This document shows, in pieces, positions 26,917 through 34,516 of a stretch of 64,000 nucleotides of DNA. Position numbers and translations under genes: made by a program. A model generated the notes under the pieces. The model worked only from the letters and a program-made list of their open reading frames with translations. It searched no databases and was not told the origin of the DNA. Each line of letters starts with the position of its first letter. Position 1 is the stretch's first letter. The DNA is from Streptomyces sp. STR69 (GTDB lineage: Bacteria > Actinomycetota > Actinomycetes > Streptomycetales > Streptomycetaceae), in contig NZ_JALJRY010000004.1 in NCBI RefSeq assembly GCF_024519455.1, positions 310,001-374,000 of the forward strand, written 5' to 3'.

Positions 26917-27163
26917 CCGACCGTCGGACCGCTTCCACCAAGGGCCACCCCTGCACCTACGGGGACAGTCCCGACACGAATCATCGGCAGAAACGCTCGG
27001 CAAGGTCGCCGGCTCGGCGCAGCCCTGATCTCACTCCCAGAGACGAGCACCCGTCCTGAACAGGCAGTTCCCCCTACCTCTTCCGCGAGACGGAAGAGGT
27101 ATTGCGCCCCGGTGACGCCCTTCCGGACGATGTCGCCATCACCCAACGACGGGAGCCGCAACG

Positions 27164-28228
27164 ATGCCGCACACCACCGCCTTCGCCAGGAACCAGTGGT
27201 ACGTCGCCGCCTACAGCCACGAGGTCGGCCGTGACCTGCTCGGCCGGACGATCCTCGGCGAGCCCCTCGTCTTCTACCGCACCGAGGACGACGGCACCCC
27301 GGTGGCGCTGCACGACCGGTGTGTGCACCGGCGGTTCCCGCTCTCCGAGAGCCGGCTCGACGGGGACCGGATCGTCTGCGGCTACCACGGTTTCACCTAC
27401 GACACGACCGGCACCTGCGTGTACGTGCCGGGGCAGAAACGCATCCCCCGCACCGCCCGCGTCGCCTCCTACCCGGTGGTCGAGCAGGACGCGCTGGTCT
27501 GGGTGTGGATCGGCGACCCGGCGCTCGCGGACCCGCAGGTCATCCCGCGCGCCCCGCACCTCGCCTCCCCCGAGTGGGTCACCGTCAGCGGCATGGAGCC
27601 GATCGACGCCGACTACGGCCTCCTCGTCGACAACCTCCTCGACCTCTCCCACGAGACGTATCTGCACGGCGGCTACATCGGCTCCCCCGAGGTCGCCGAG
27701 ACGCCGATCACCACGGAGGTCGACGAGGGCGCCGGTGTCGTACGGGTGAGCCGGCACATGGACGACGCCGAGTGCCCGCCGTTCTACGCCAGGTCGACCG
27801 GCATCGAAGGCCGCATCACCCGCTGGCAGGACATCGAGTACCACGCCCCCTGCCTCTACCTCCTGCACAGCCGGATCGCCCCGGTCGGCGTGCTCCCCGA
27901 GGCGGACAGCAGCGACCCGAACGGCTTCCACACCGAGATCACCTACGCCATCACGCCCTCCTCCGACGGCAAGGTGTACGACTTCTGGGCGGTCTCGCGC
28001 GACTGGGCCACGGACGACGCCGAGGTCACCGAGTTCCTGCGGGCCAACAACCACACCGTCGTCATGCAGGACGTGGACGCCCTCAACCTCCTTCAGAAGA
28101 CGTTGGGTTCGGAGCGCACCGGCTACCAGGAGCTGAGCATCAACATCGACACGGGCGGTCTCGCCGCCCGCCGGATCCTCGCCCGGCTGGTCGAGGAGGG
28201 CGCCAAGCCGGTGGAGAAGGTCCAGTGA
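27164..28228 (+). CDS. Rieske non-heme iron oxygenase, alpha subunit (VanA type)
   Basis: 354 residues. The Rieske [2Fe-2S] ligands are Cys53-His55 and Cys72-His75 (CVHRRFPLSESRLDGDRIVC-GYH). The mononuclear iron site is DNLLDLSHETYLHGG, with His163 and His168 and the bridging Asp. The family hydroxylates or O-demethylates aromatic acids. It works with the reductase encoded two genes on; the stop overlaps the small gene between them. Substrate undefined: vanillate-like, phthalate-like and other aromatics are all possible. The 247 bases upstream hold no gene and should carry the promoter. Confidence 0.9.
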   Translation: MPHTTAFARNQWYVAAYSHEVGRDLLGRTILGEPLVFYRTEDDGTPVALHDRCVHRRFPLSESRLDGDRIVCGYHGFTYDTTGTCVYVPGQKRIPRTARVASYPVVEQDALVWVWIGDPALADPQVIPRAPHLASPEWVTVSGMEPIDADYGLLVDNLLDLSHETYLHGGYIGSPEVAETPITTEVDEGAGVVRVSRHMDDAECPPFYARSTGIEGRITRWQDIEYHAPCLYLLHSRIAPVGVLPEADSSDPNGFHTEITYAITPSSDGKVYDFWAVSRDWATDDAEVTEFLRANNHTVVMQDVDALNLLQKTLGSERTGYQELSINIDTGGLAARRILARLVEEGAKPVEKVQ

Positions 28229-28404
28229 CCGCTCCGACCGGCGAGGTCTACCGCATCGACTGGCTGCCGGGCACCGACATCCTGCACGGCACCTGCCACT
28301 GCGGACGCGAGCACACGTCCCAGGACCCGATCGAGATGTGGGAGTGGATGCTCGCCCATCCCAGGGGCCACTCGGTCGACGAGCCGCAGGGAGCCGACGC
28401 ATGA
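28225..28404 (+). CDS. 59-residue CxC/His protein in the Rieske oxygenase operon
   Basis: GTG start overlaps the oxygenase stop (GTGA) and its stop overlaps the reductase start (ATGA), so it is locked into the operon. The sequence holds HGTCHCGREH (His21, Cys24, His25, Cys26, His30), then QDPIEMWEWMLAHPRGH. The Cys/His cluster suggests a single metal or iron-sulphur contact; no membrane segment or signal. I do not recognise a named family. A role in oxygenase assembly or as an electron-transfer accessory is inference. Confidence 0.75.
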   Translation: MTAPTGEVYRIDWLPGTDILHGTCHCGREHTSQDPIEMWEWMLAHPRGHSVDEPQGADA

Positions 28405-29375
28405 CCACCTACGAGGCCGAACCCGCCGTCGAACGGAGCGAATTCACAGCCGACACCGAACTCGTCGTCGACCGGCGCGAGTTCGCGGCAGACGGCGTGC
28501 TCGCCCTCACCCTGCGCCACCCGCTCGGCGAGCAACTGCCGCGCTGGGAGCCGGGCGCGCACATCGACGTCCTCCTCGGCCCGGATCTGGAGCGCCAGTA
28601 CTCGCTGTGCGGCGACCCGGCGGACCGTACGGCGTGGCGGATCGCGGTGCTGCGGGAACCGGACGGGCGGGGCGGATCGGCTTATGTGCACGGGCAGTTG
28701 AGGCAGGGCGACAAGGTGCGGGTGCGCGGACCGCGCAACCACTTCCGCCTGGAGCCCGCCCCCCGCTACCGCTTCGTCGCGGGCGGCATCGGCATCACCC
28801 CGCTCCTGCCGATGCTGGCCGCGGCGGAGGCGGCGGGCGCTGAGTGGAGCCTCCTCTACGGCGGTCGCACCCGCAACTCCATAGCCTTCCTAGAGGAGTT
28901 GAGCCGCTACGGCGACCGGGTCACCGTCGCTCCGCAGGACGAGGTCGGGCTGCTCGACCTGCCGTCCGTCCTGGACGACGTGCCCGAGGGCACCCTCGTC
29001 TACTGCTGCGGTCCCGGACCGCTGCTCGACGCGGTCGAGGCACGCTGCCCCGGCGGCATCCTGCACCTGGAGCGGTTCCAGCCGAAGGTCCAACAGGCGG
29101 GCACCGACAGCGAGTTCGAGGTGGTGTTGGAACGGAGCGGAAAGACCCTCACCGTCCCGGTGGGCGTGTCCGTGCTCGACACGGTGCGCTCCGCCGGGGT
29201 CGAGGTGCTGTTCTCCTGCACCGAGGGCACCTGCGGGACCTGCGAGACCGACGTCCTCGACGGCACCCCGGACCACCGGGACTCGGTGCTGAGCGAGGAG
29301 GAGCGGGCGGCCGGCGAGACCATGCTCATCTGTGTCTCGCGCTGTGCGGGGAAGCGGCTCGTGCTCGATCTGTGA
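28401..29375 (+). CDS. Phthalate-dioxygenase-reductase-type ferredoxin reductase (VanB type)
   Basis: 324 residues in the order FMN/flavin domain, NAD domain, plant-type ferredoxin. RQYSLCGDP binds the flavin, GGIGITPLLPML binds NAD, and CTEGTCGTCETDVLDG (with Cys in LICVSRC) holds the [2Fe-2S] cluster. It passes electrons from NADH to the Rieske oxygenase. ATG overlaps the small CxC gene. Its 3' end runs 50 bases into the convergent IclR gene. Confidence 0.92.
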   Translation: MTTYEAEPAVERSEFTADTELVVDRREFAADGVLALTLRHPLGEQLPRWEPGAHIDVLLGPDLERQYSLCGDPADRTAWRIAVLREPDGRGGSAYVHGQLRQGDKVRVRGPRNHFRLEPAPRYRFVAGGIGITPLLPMLAAAEAAGAEWSLLYGGRTRNSIAFLEELSRYGDRVTVAPQDEVGLLDLPSVLDDVPEGTLVYCCGPGPLLDAVEARCPGGILHLERFQPKVQQAGTDSEFEVVLERSGKTLTVPVGVSVLDTVRSAGVEVLFSCTEGTCGTCETDVLDGTPDHRDSVLSEEERAAGETMLICVSRCAGKRLVLDL

Positions 29376-30099
29376 TCCGCAGATCGTCGTCGATGAGCGC
29401 CACCGCCGCCAGCAACTGGGGCAGCAGGTCCCGTCGTACGGCCTCGGCGGAGTGCCGGCCGGAGTGCGCCCCGACGCTCACGCCGGCGACCACCGCGCCG
29501 TCCCGGTCCCGCACCGGGGCGGCGACCGATCTGAGCCCTTCCTCCAGCTCTTCGTCGACGAGCGCGTACCCCTCGTGCCGTATCCGGTGAAGTTCCTTGC
29601 GCAGTAGGTCGCTTGACGGCCGGGCGTCCGGTTCCCCGGCCGGCAGGTGGGCGAGGAGCACCCGGCCCGCGGCGGTGGCACGGGCGGGGTGGCGGGTGCC
29701 CACGGTGATCGTGGCGGCCAGGACGCGGCGGGCCGGGAGACAGACGACGTGGACGACGTCGTCGCCGTCGAGGACGCACAGGGACGCCGACTCCCCTGTC
29801 CGTGCGACGAGTTGCTCCAGATGCGGGGCCACGATCTGCGGCAGGGTGGAGCCCGCGAGGTAGGAGTAGCCGAGCTCCAGGACGCGCGGGGTGAGCCGGA
29901 AGAGGCGCCCGTCGGACTGGACGTAGCCGAGGTCGGCCAGGGTCAGCAGCAGTCGGCGGGCGGCGGCACGAGTCAGCTCGCAGGCGCGGGCCACCTCGCT
30001 GAGCGTACGGGCGGGATGCTCGGCGTCGAAGGAGCGGATGACGGCGAGGCCGCGCTCGAAGGACCTCACGAAGTGCGGTGCGCGGACTGCCGCAGGCAT
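29326..30099 (-). CDS. IclR family transcriptional regulator
   Basis: 257 residues. The N-terminal winged helix (SFERGLAVIRSFDAEHPARTLSEVARACELTRAAARRLLLTL) and the C-terminal effector domain (GTRHPARATAAGRVLLA, DEELEEGLRSVAAPV) are of the PcaR/PobR kind that senses aromatic acids. ATG at 30099 follows GGAGG; an upstream ATG at 30141 is less likely. It lies between the oxygenase genes and the divergent importer operon, so it probably controls uptake and perhaps oxygenation of one aromatic substrate. Confidence 0.9.
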   Translation of the reverse strand: MPAAVRAPHFVRSFERGLAVIRSFDAEHPARTLSEVARACELTRAAARRLLLTLADLGYVQSDGRLFRLTPRVLELGYSYLAGSTLPQIVAPHLEQLVARTGESASLCVLDGDDVVHVVCLPARRVLAATITVGTRHPARATAAGRVLLAHLPAGEPDARPSSDLLRKELHRIRHEGYALVDEELEEGLRSVAAPVRDRDGAVVAGVSVGAHSGRHSAEAVRRDLLPQLLAAVALIDDDLRITDRARAASPHSARHR

Positions 30100-30149
30100 C
30101 GTCGCCTCCAGACGGACGCACGGAGTGCGCTCCGGGAGCACGGTAGAAG

Positions 30150-30220
30150 CGCATTTCGATAACTGTCAACAATTTTGTTAGCCAAACCATTGACCCGGTT
30201 GGACGCCGGGTTCTACGTTC
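30150..30220. promoter_or_regulatory. Divergent promoters of IclR gene and aromatic-type ABC importer
   Basis: On the plus strand TTGACC (30190-30195) and TACGTT (30214-30219) are 18 bases apart. On the minus strand TTGACA (complement of TGTCAA near 30163-30168) sits 18 bases from TACCGT. Between them AACAA-tt-TTGTT is a small palindrome that may be the IclR operator. The AT-richness here is clearly above the surroundings. Confidence 0.5.
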
Positions 30221-30301
30221 CCGCTGAGCACCAAGAAGAGCACCACTGTGCGCTGTGCGCACAGCCTGTCGGAACACCGTTGTCTGCACAGGAGGAGCCG
30301 T

Positions 30302-31270
30302 ATGCGTCGTCTGCTCGCCGGTCTCACGGTCGGCACATTTCTGCTCGCCACCGCGGCCTGTGGCTCGTCCGACGGGTCGAGTTCGTCGAAGAGCACGTCC
30401 TCGGGAGGCACCACCACGGTCAAGGTGGGGGTCATCCCCATCGTCGATGTCGCCCCGCTCTACCTCGGCCAGAAGCAGGGCTTCTACACCAAGCACGGCC
30501 TGAAGCTGACCATGACGCTCGCGCAGGGCGGCGCGGCCATCGTGCCGGGTGTGGTCAGCGGGCAGTTCCAGTTCGGCTTCTCCAACATGACCTCGCTGAT
30601 GCTCGCCCAGAGCAATGACGTGCCGGTGAAGGCCATCGCCAACGGTGTCGCCTCAACCGGCGTGTCAGGGAAGGACTTTGGCGCGCTGGTCGTCAAGAAG
30701 GGCAGCACGCTCAAGTCGGCGAAGGAGCTGGAGGGCAAGAAGGTCGCGGTCAACACGCTGAAGAACATCAACGAGACGGCCGTACGCGAATCCGTCCGCA
30801 AGGCCGGCGGCGACCCGGACAAGGTGAAGTTCGTCGAGTTGGCCTTCGACCAGATGCCGGCCGCGCTCGACAAGGGCCAGATCGACGCCGCGATGGCCGT
30901 CGAGCCCGCGCTCACCACCATGCTGAGCCAGGGCGCCCAGCAGATCGCCTGGCCGCTGGTCGACGTCGCGCCGAACCTCACCGTCGCCATGTACTTCACG
31001 TCGTCGGCGTACGCGACCAAGAACCCGGACGTGGTGAAGAAGTTCCAGGAGGCGACCGCCGAGTCCCTCGCCTACGCCGACGCCCACCCGGACGAGGTCC
31101 GCCAGATCGTCGCCACCTACACCAAGGTCCCGGCGAGCGTGCTGGCCAAGGTGATCCTGCCCAAGTGGCCCGCCGATCCCAACCGTTCGTCGATCGATGC
31201 GCTGGAGAAGCTGAGCGAGACCGACGGCCTCTTCAAGAAGACCCCCGACCTGAACACGCTGCTCCCGTGA
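30302..31270 (+). CDS. NMT1/SsuA-type substrate-binding lipoprotein
   Basis: 322 residues. The signal MRRLLAGLTVGTFLLATAAC ends in a lipobox-like Cys, followed by a Ser/Lys-rich linker. VKVGVIPIVDVAPLYLGQKQGFYTKHGLKLTM is the NMT1/THI5-like opening used by importers of sulfonates, nitrate, thiamine precursors and aromatic acids such as phthalates. ATG follows AGGAGG. First gene of a four-gene importer operon divergent from the IclR regulator; the link to the oxygenase suggests an aromatic acid. Confidence 0.9.
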   Translation: MRRLLAGLTVGTFLLATAACGSSDGSSSSKSTSSGGTTTVKVGVIPIVDVAPLYLGQKQGFYTKHGLKLTMTLAQGGAAIVPGVVSGQFQFGFSNMTSLMLAQSNDVPVKAIANGVASTGVSGKDFGALVVKKGSTLKSAKELEGKKVAVNTLKNINETAVRESVRKAGGDPDKVKFVELAFDQMPAALDKGQIDAAMAVEPALTTMLSQGAQQIAWPLVDVAPNLTVAMYFTSSAYATKNPDVVKKFQEATAESLAYADAHPDEVRQIVATYTKVPASVLAKVILPKWPADPNRSSIDALEKLSETDGLFKKTPDLNTLLP

Positions 31271-32040
31271 AAGGACTGAACACCGCACTCGGTGCGGCCG
31301 GACTCGCGGCCTTCCTCGCCCTCGGCGAGGTCGTGCCGCGCGTCGGCATCGTCAAGGAGGCCTACTTCCCGACGACCAGCAGGATCGCGTCCGCACTCCG
31401 GGACGAGCTGACGGACTCCGCGTTCTGGTCGGCGCTCGGCGACACCCTCACCGGCTGGGCCCTCGGCCTCGCCATCGCCGTCGGCGCGGGCATCGCCGCG
31501 GGCGTCCTGCTCTCCGTCGTCCCGTACCTGCGCGAGGCGACCGCCTCCACGATCGAGTTCCTCCGCCCGATCCCCTCGGTCGCCCTCATCCCCCTCGCGG
31601 TGCTGTTGTACGGCACCGAGCTGAAGTCGGTGCTATTGCTCGTCGTCTACGCCTCCTTCTGGCAGATCCTGATCCAGGTCCTCTACGGCGTCCAGGACGT
31701 CGACCCGGTCGCCGAGGAGACGGCGCGGTCCTACGGTCTCGGCACCTGGGCGCGGGTGCGGTACGTGCTGTGGCCGAGCGCGCTGCCGTACGTCATGACG
31801 GGTGTGCGGCTGGCGGCGGCCGTCGCGCTGATTCTCACCATCACCGCCGAACTGGTCATCGGGGCACCGGGGTTGGGCGCGACCATCATGGTCGCGCAGA
31901 GCTCGCAGGCCGTGCCCGAGATGTACGCGCTGATCGTGGTGACCGGTCTGCTGGGCCTGATCATCAACGTGGGCGCGCGAACGGTGGAGCGGCGGGCGCT
32001 TGCCTGGCACCAGTCCGTGCGCGGGGAGGTGACGGTGTGA
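31267..32040 (+). CDS. SsuC/TauC-type ABC permease 1
   Basis: 257 residues with about six membrane segments. GTG at 31267 overlaps the binding-protein stop (GTGA). The ATPase-docking loop is AEETARSYGLGTWARVRYVLWPSALP, an EAA motif of the SsuC/TauC branch. Two different permeases in one operon suggest a heterodimeric channel. Confidence 0.9.
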   Translation: MKGLNTALGAAGLAAFLALGEVVPRVGIVKEAYFPTTSRIASALRDELTDSAFWSALGDTLTGWALGLAIAVGAGIAAGVLLSVVPYLREATASTIEFLRPIPSVALIPLAVLLYGTELKSVLLLVVYASFWQILIQVLYGVQDVDPVAEETARSYGLGTWARVRYVLWPSALPYVMTGVRLAAAVALILTITAELVIGAPGLGATIMVAQSSQAVPEMYALIVVTGLLGLIINVGARTVERRALAWHQSVRGEVTV

Positions 32041-32816
32041 GGCGTGTTCTCCTCCGGCTGCTGTTCGTGATCGCACTCCCGGCGGTGCTGCTCACCGTCT
32101 GGTGGCTGGCGTCGGACGGCAGCACCAATGTCTTCTGGCCACCACTGCGGACCATCCTCAAGACGTTCCCGGACGTGTGGACCGCCGACCGCTTCAGGAC
32201 GGACGTGCTGCCCAGCGTGCTGCGGCTGACGGCCGGTTACGCCGCGGCGGCCGTCCTCGGGGTCGCACTCGGCACGGTCATCGGCTCCTACCGTCGGGTG
32301 CGCGCGGTGTGCGAACCGGTCCTGGAGTTCCTGCGCGCGGTCCCGCCGCCGGTCCTCGTCCCGGTCATCATGCTGTTCGCGGGCATCGGCGACACCATGA
32401 AGATCGTGGTCATCGCGAGCGGCTGCGTCTGGCCGATCCTCCTCAACACGGTCGAGGGCGTCCGCGCGGTCGACCCGGTCATGAAGGAGACGGCCCTCTC
32501 CTACGGCATCACGGGCGCCGCCCGCCTGCGGAGCCTGGTGCTGCGCTCGGCGAGCCCGCAGATCTTCACCGGGCTGCGCCAGGCGCTGTCCATCGGGATC
32601 ATCCTCATGGTCATCAGCGAGATGTTCGCGGGCACCGACGGACTCGGTTACACCGTCGTCCAGTTCCAGCGCAGTTTCGCCGTGCCCGACATGTGGACCG
32701 GCATCCTCGTCCTCGGGATGCTGGGATTCCTGCTCTCCGTCGTCTTCCAGGTGGTCGAGCGGCGGGTGCTCGGCTGGTACCACGGCCTGCGCGCGGCAAG
32801 CCGCCGGTCCCCGTGA
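32037..32816 (+). CDS. SsuC/TauC-type ABC permease 2
   Basis: 259 residues from GTG overlapping the previous stop, with GGAGG at about 32025. The docking loop is MKETALSYGITGAARLRSLVL. It is clearly of the same family as permease 1 but divergent from it. Second half of the channel. Confidence 0.9.
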   Translation: MRRVLLRLLFVIALPAVLLTVWWLASDGSTNVFWPPLRTILKTFPDVWTADRFRTDVLPSVLRLTAGYAAAAVLGVALGTVIGSYRRVRAVCEPVLEFLRAVPPPVLVPVIMLFAGIGDTMKIVVIASGCVWPILLNTVEGVRAVDPVMKETALSYGITGAARLRSLVLRSASPQIFTGLRQALSIGIILMVISEMFAGTDGLGYTVVQFQRSFAVPDMWTGILVLGMLGFLLSVVFQVVERRVLGWYHGLRAASRRSP

Positions 32817-32836
32817 ACATCGTGAAAGGGCGGTCC

Positions 32837-33664
32837 ATGCACGCGCTACTCGACGTATGCGGCCTCAACAAGGTCTACGAGGGTTCCGGCCGCCGGGTGG
32901 AGGCGGTGCGGGACCTCACCTTCACCGTCGACGCCGGCGAACTCGTCTGTCTCGTCGGCCCGTCGGGCTGCGGCAAGACCACTCTGCTCAAGTGCATGGG
33001 CGGACTGCTCACCCCGACCGCGGGCGAAGTCCTGCTGAGCGGACGGAAGGTGAGCGGTCCGCCGCCCGGGATGGCGTTCGTGTTCCAGGAGTACGGGCGC
33101 AGCCTGTTTCCCTGGATGCGGGTCGGCGAGAATATCGAACTCCCTTTGAAGCAGAAGGACTTGAGCAGGTCCCGGCGTCGGGAACTGGTCGCGGACGCGC
33201 TGGAGTCGGTGGGACTGACGGATGCGGCGGGGGCGTATCCGTGGCAGTTGTCCGGCGGTATGCAGCAGCGGGTCGCCATCGCCCGCGCGCTCGCCTACGA
33301 GCCCGAAGTCCTGCTGATGGACGAGCCGTTCGCGGCGGTCGACGCGCAGACCCGGGCCGATCTGGAGGACTTGGTACGGGGGTTGTGGCGGGAGCGCGGC
33401 ATCACGATCCTCTTCGTGACCCACGACATCGACGAGGCCGTCTACTTGGGCGAGCGGGTCGTCGTTCTGTCCGCGTCGCCGACCGTCGTGCAGGAGCAGC
33501 TGAAGGTCGATCTGCCCGTGGAACGCGACCAGTTGCACACCCGGGTCGCCCCGCGCTTCGCCGAACTGCGGACCCATGTGTACGAGCAGATCCAGGCGGC
33601 GAAGCGCGGGACGCTCCCGGTTCAGGACCGGCTCACAAAGTCGGATACGCCTCCACTTCGCTGA
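32837..33664 (+). CDS. SsuB/TauB-type ABC transporter ATPase
   Basis: 275 residues. Walker A GPSGCGKTT, Q-loop VFQEYGRSLFPW, signature LSGGMQQR, Walker B VLLMDEPFAAVD and H-loop VTHDIDEA are all present. ATG at 32837 is favoured by AAAGGG eight bases upstream; a GTG at 32813 overlapping the permease stop is an alternative. Unlike the three sugar importers of this window it has its own ATPase. Its last ~30 bases overlap the convergent discoidin remnant. Confidence 0.92.
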   Translation: MHALLDVCGLNKVYEGSGRRVEAVRDLTFTVDAGELVCLVGPSGCGKTTLLKCMGGLLTPTAGEVLLSGRKVSGPPPGMAFVFQEYGRSLFPWMRVGENIELPLKQKDLSRSRRRELVADALESVGLTDAAGAYPWQLSGGMQQRVAIARALAYEPEVLLMDEPFAAVDAQTRADLEDLVRGLWRERGITILFVTHDIDEAVYLGERVVVLSASPTVVQEQLKVDLPVERDQLHTRVAPRFAELRTHVYEQIQAAKRGTLPVQDRLTKSDTPPLR

Positions 33665-34440
33665 ACTGAGCCGCCGGTCGGCCGGAGTTGGCGCTCACGT
33701 CAGCCGCAGACAGCGCAGGTTGGTGCCGCTCGGCCGGGCCACGGTGCCCGTGTTGCCGGTCGCCGGGTCGAAGCGGTAGCCGGCGGAGCCAGCGACGGTC
33801 GAGTACGTGGAACCGTCGGTGCTGCCGAGCACGGTGACGGTCTGCGTGCGCGCTCCACGCGGACGCGGGCGGGAGCTTCAGCACCAGTCTGCGGACGGCC
33901 TGGGCCGAGCCGAGGTCGACCGTCCAGGCCTGCGGGAAGGCGTTGTTGGTGGACTCCTTGGGCGGCGGAGATGTCGTCCCGGAAGGCCTGCGTGGAGTTG
34001 CCCGCGCCGCTGGGGTCGGCGCCCTTGGAGACCACGGACACCGAACCGGCCGGCTGCGCTGCAGCACCGGCGACCTGCTGCTCGAAGTCGGCGACGTCGA
34101 CGGTGACTTGAGTACCTGTCGCCGCGAACGCGACCTTGTCGCCCTGCTGCACGTTCTGGGCGAGCAGGAGCCGGGAGTTGTCGAAGTAGTGGTGCGTCTT
34201 GGCACCGGCGATCCAACTGGTGTCGACATACGAGTACTTGGACGTGACGGCGAGGGTTTTGGCGATCTTGGTGCCGTTGACGTACACGTCGAGGCTGCCG
34301 CTCTGCCCGTCCGGGACGCTGTAGGACACCTTCACGGCATTGGCCGCGCGCGGCACGGTGAAGTCGACGCGCTCTCCGGGGGCCAGCCGTACGGCCTGCC
34401 GCCCGGAGGCCTCGGAGGCGAGGCTCCCCTGGGTTTAGTC
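33633..34440 (-). pseudogene. Discoidin-domain carbohydrate-active enzyme, degenerate remnant lacking its catalytic domain
   Basis: Reading leftwards from about 34435: QGSLASEASGRQAVRLAPGE ... SYSVPDGQSGSLDVYVNGTK ... SKGADPSGAGNSTQAFRDDI, the N-terminal module and first strand of a right-handed beta-helix lyase/glycosidase. It then jumps, after a frame change, to STNNAFPQAWTVDLGSAQAV, a discoidin (F5/8 type C) domain, which changes frame again before VSANSGRPAAQFSEVEAYPT. So the beta-helix is deleted and at least two frameshifts are present. The upstream frame is stopped by TAA near 34435. Not functional. Confidence 0.75.
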
Positions 34441-34486
34441 GGGGCCGATTCCGGTGCCGGTCGCGGGGACAGCGGATGCGGGGTGG

Positions 34487-34510
34487 CGGTCGACCGTTGA
34501 CGGTCGACCG
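34487..34510. repeat. Two tandem palindromes CGGTCGACCG
   Basis: CGGTCGACCG occurs at 34487-34496 and 34501-34510, separated by TTGA. Each copy is self-complementary, and the pair can form one 10-bp stem with a 4-base loop. It lies 7 bases beyond the stop of the GH13 gene (minus strand), so a terminator is the simplest reading; a protein-binding site is possible. Confidence 0.55.
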
Positions 34511-34516
34511 TGGGCA

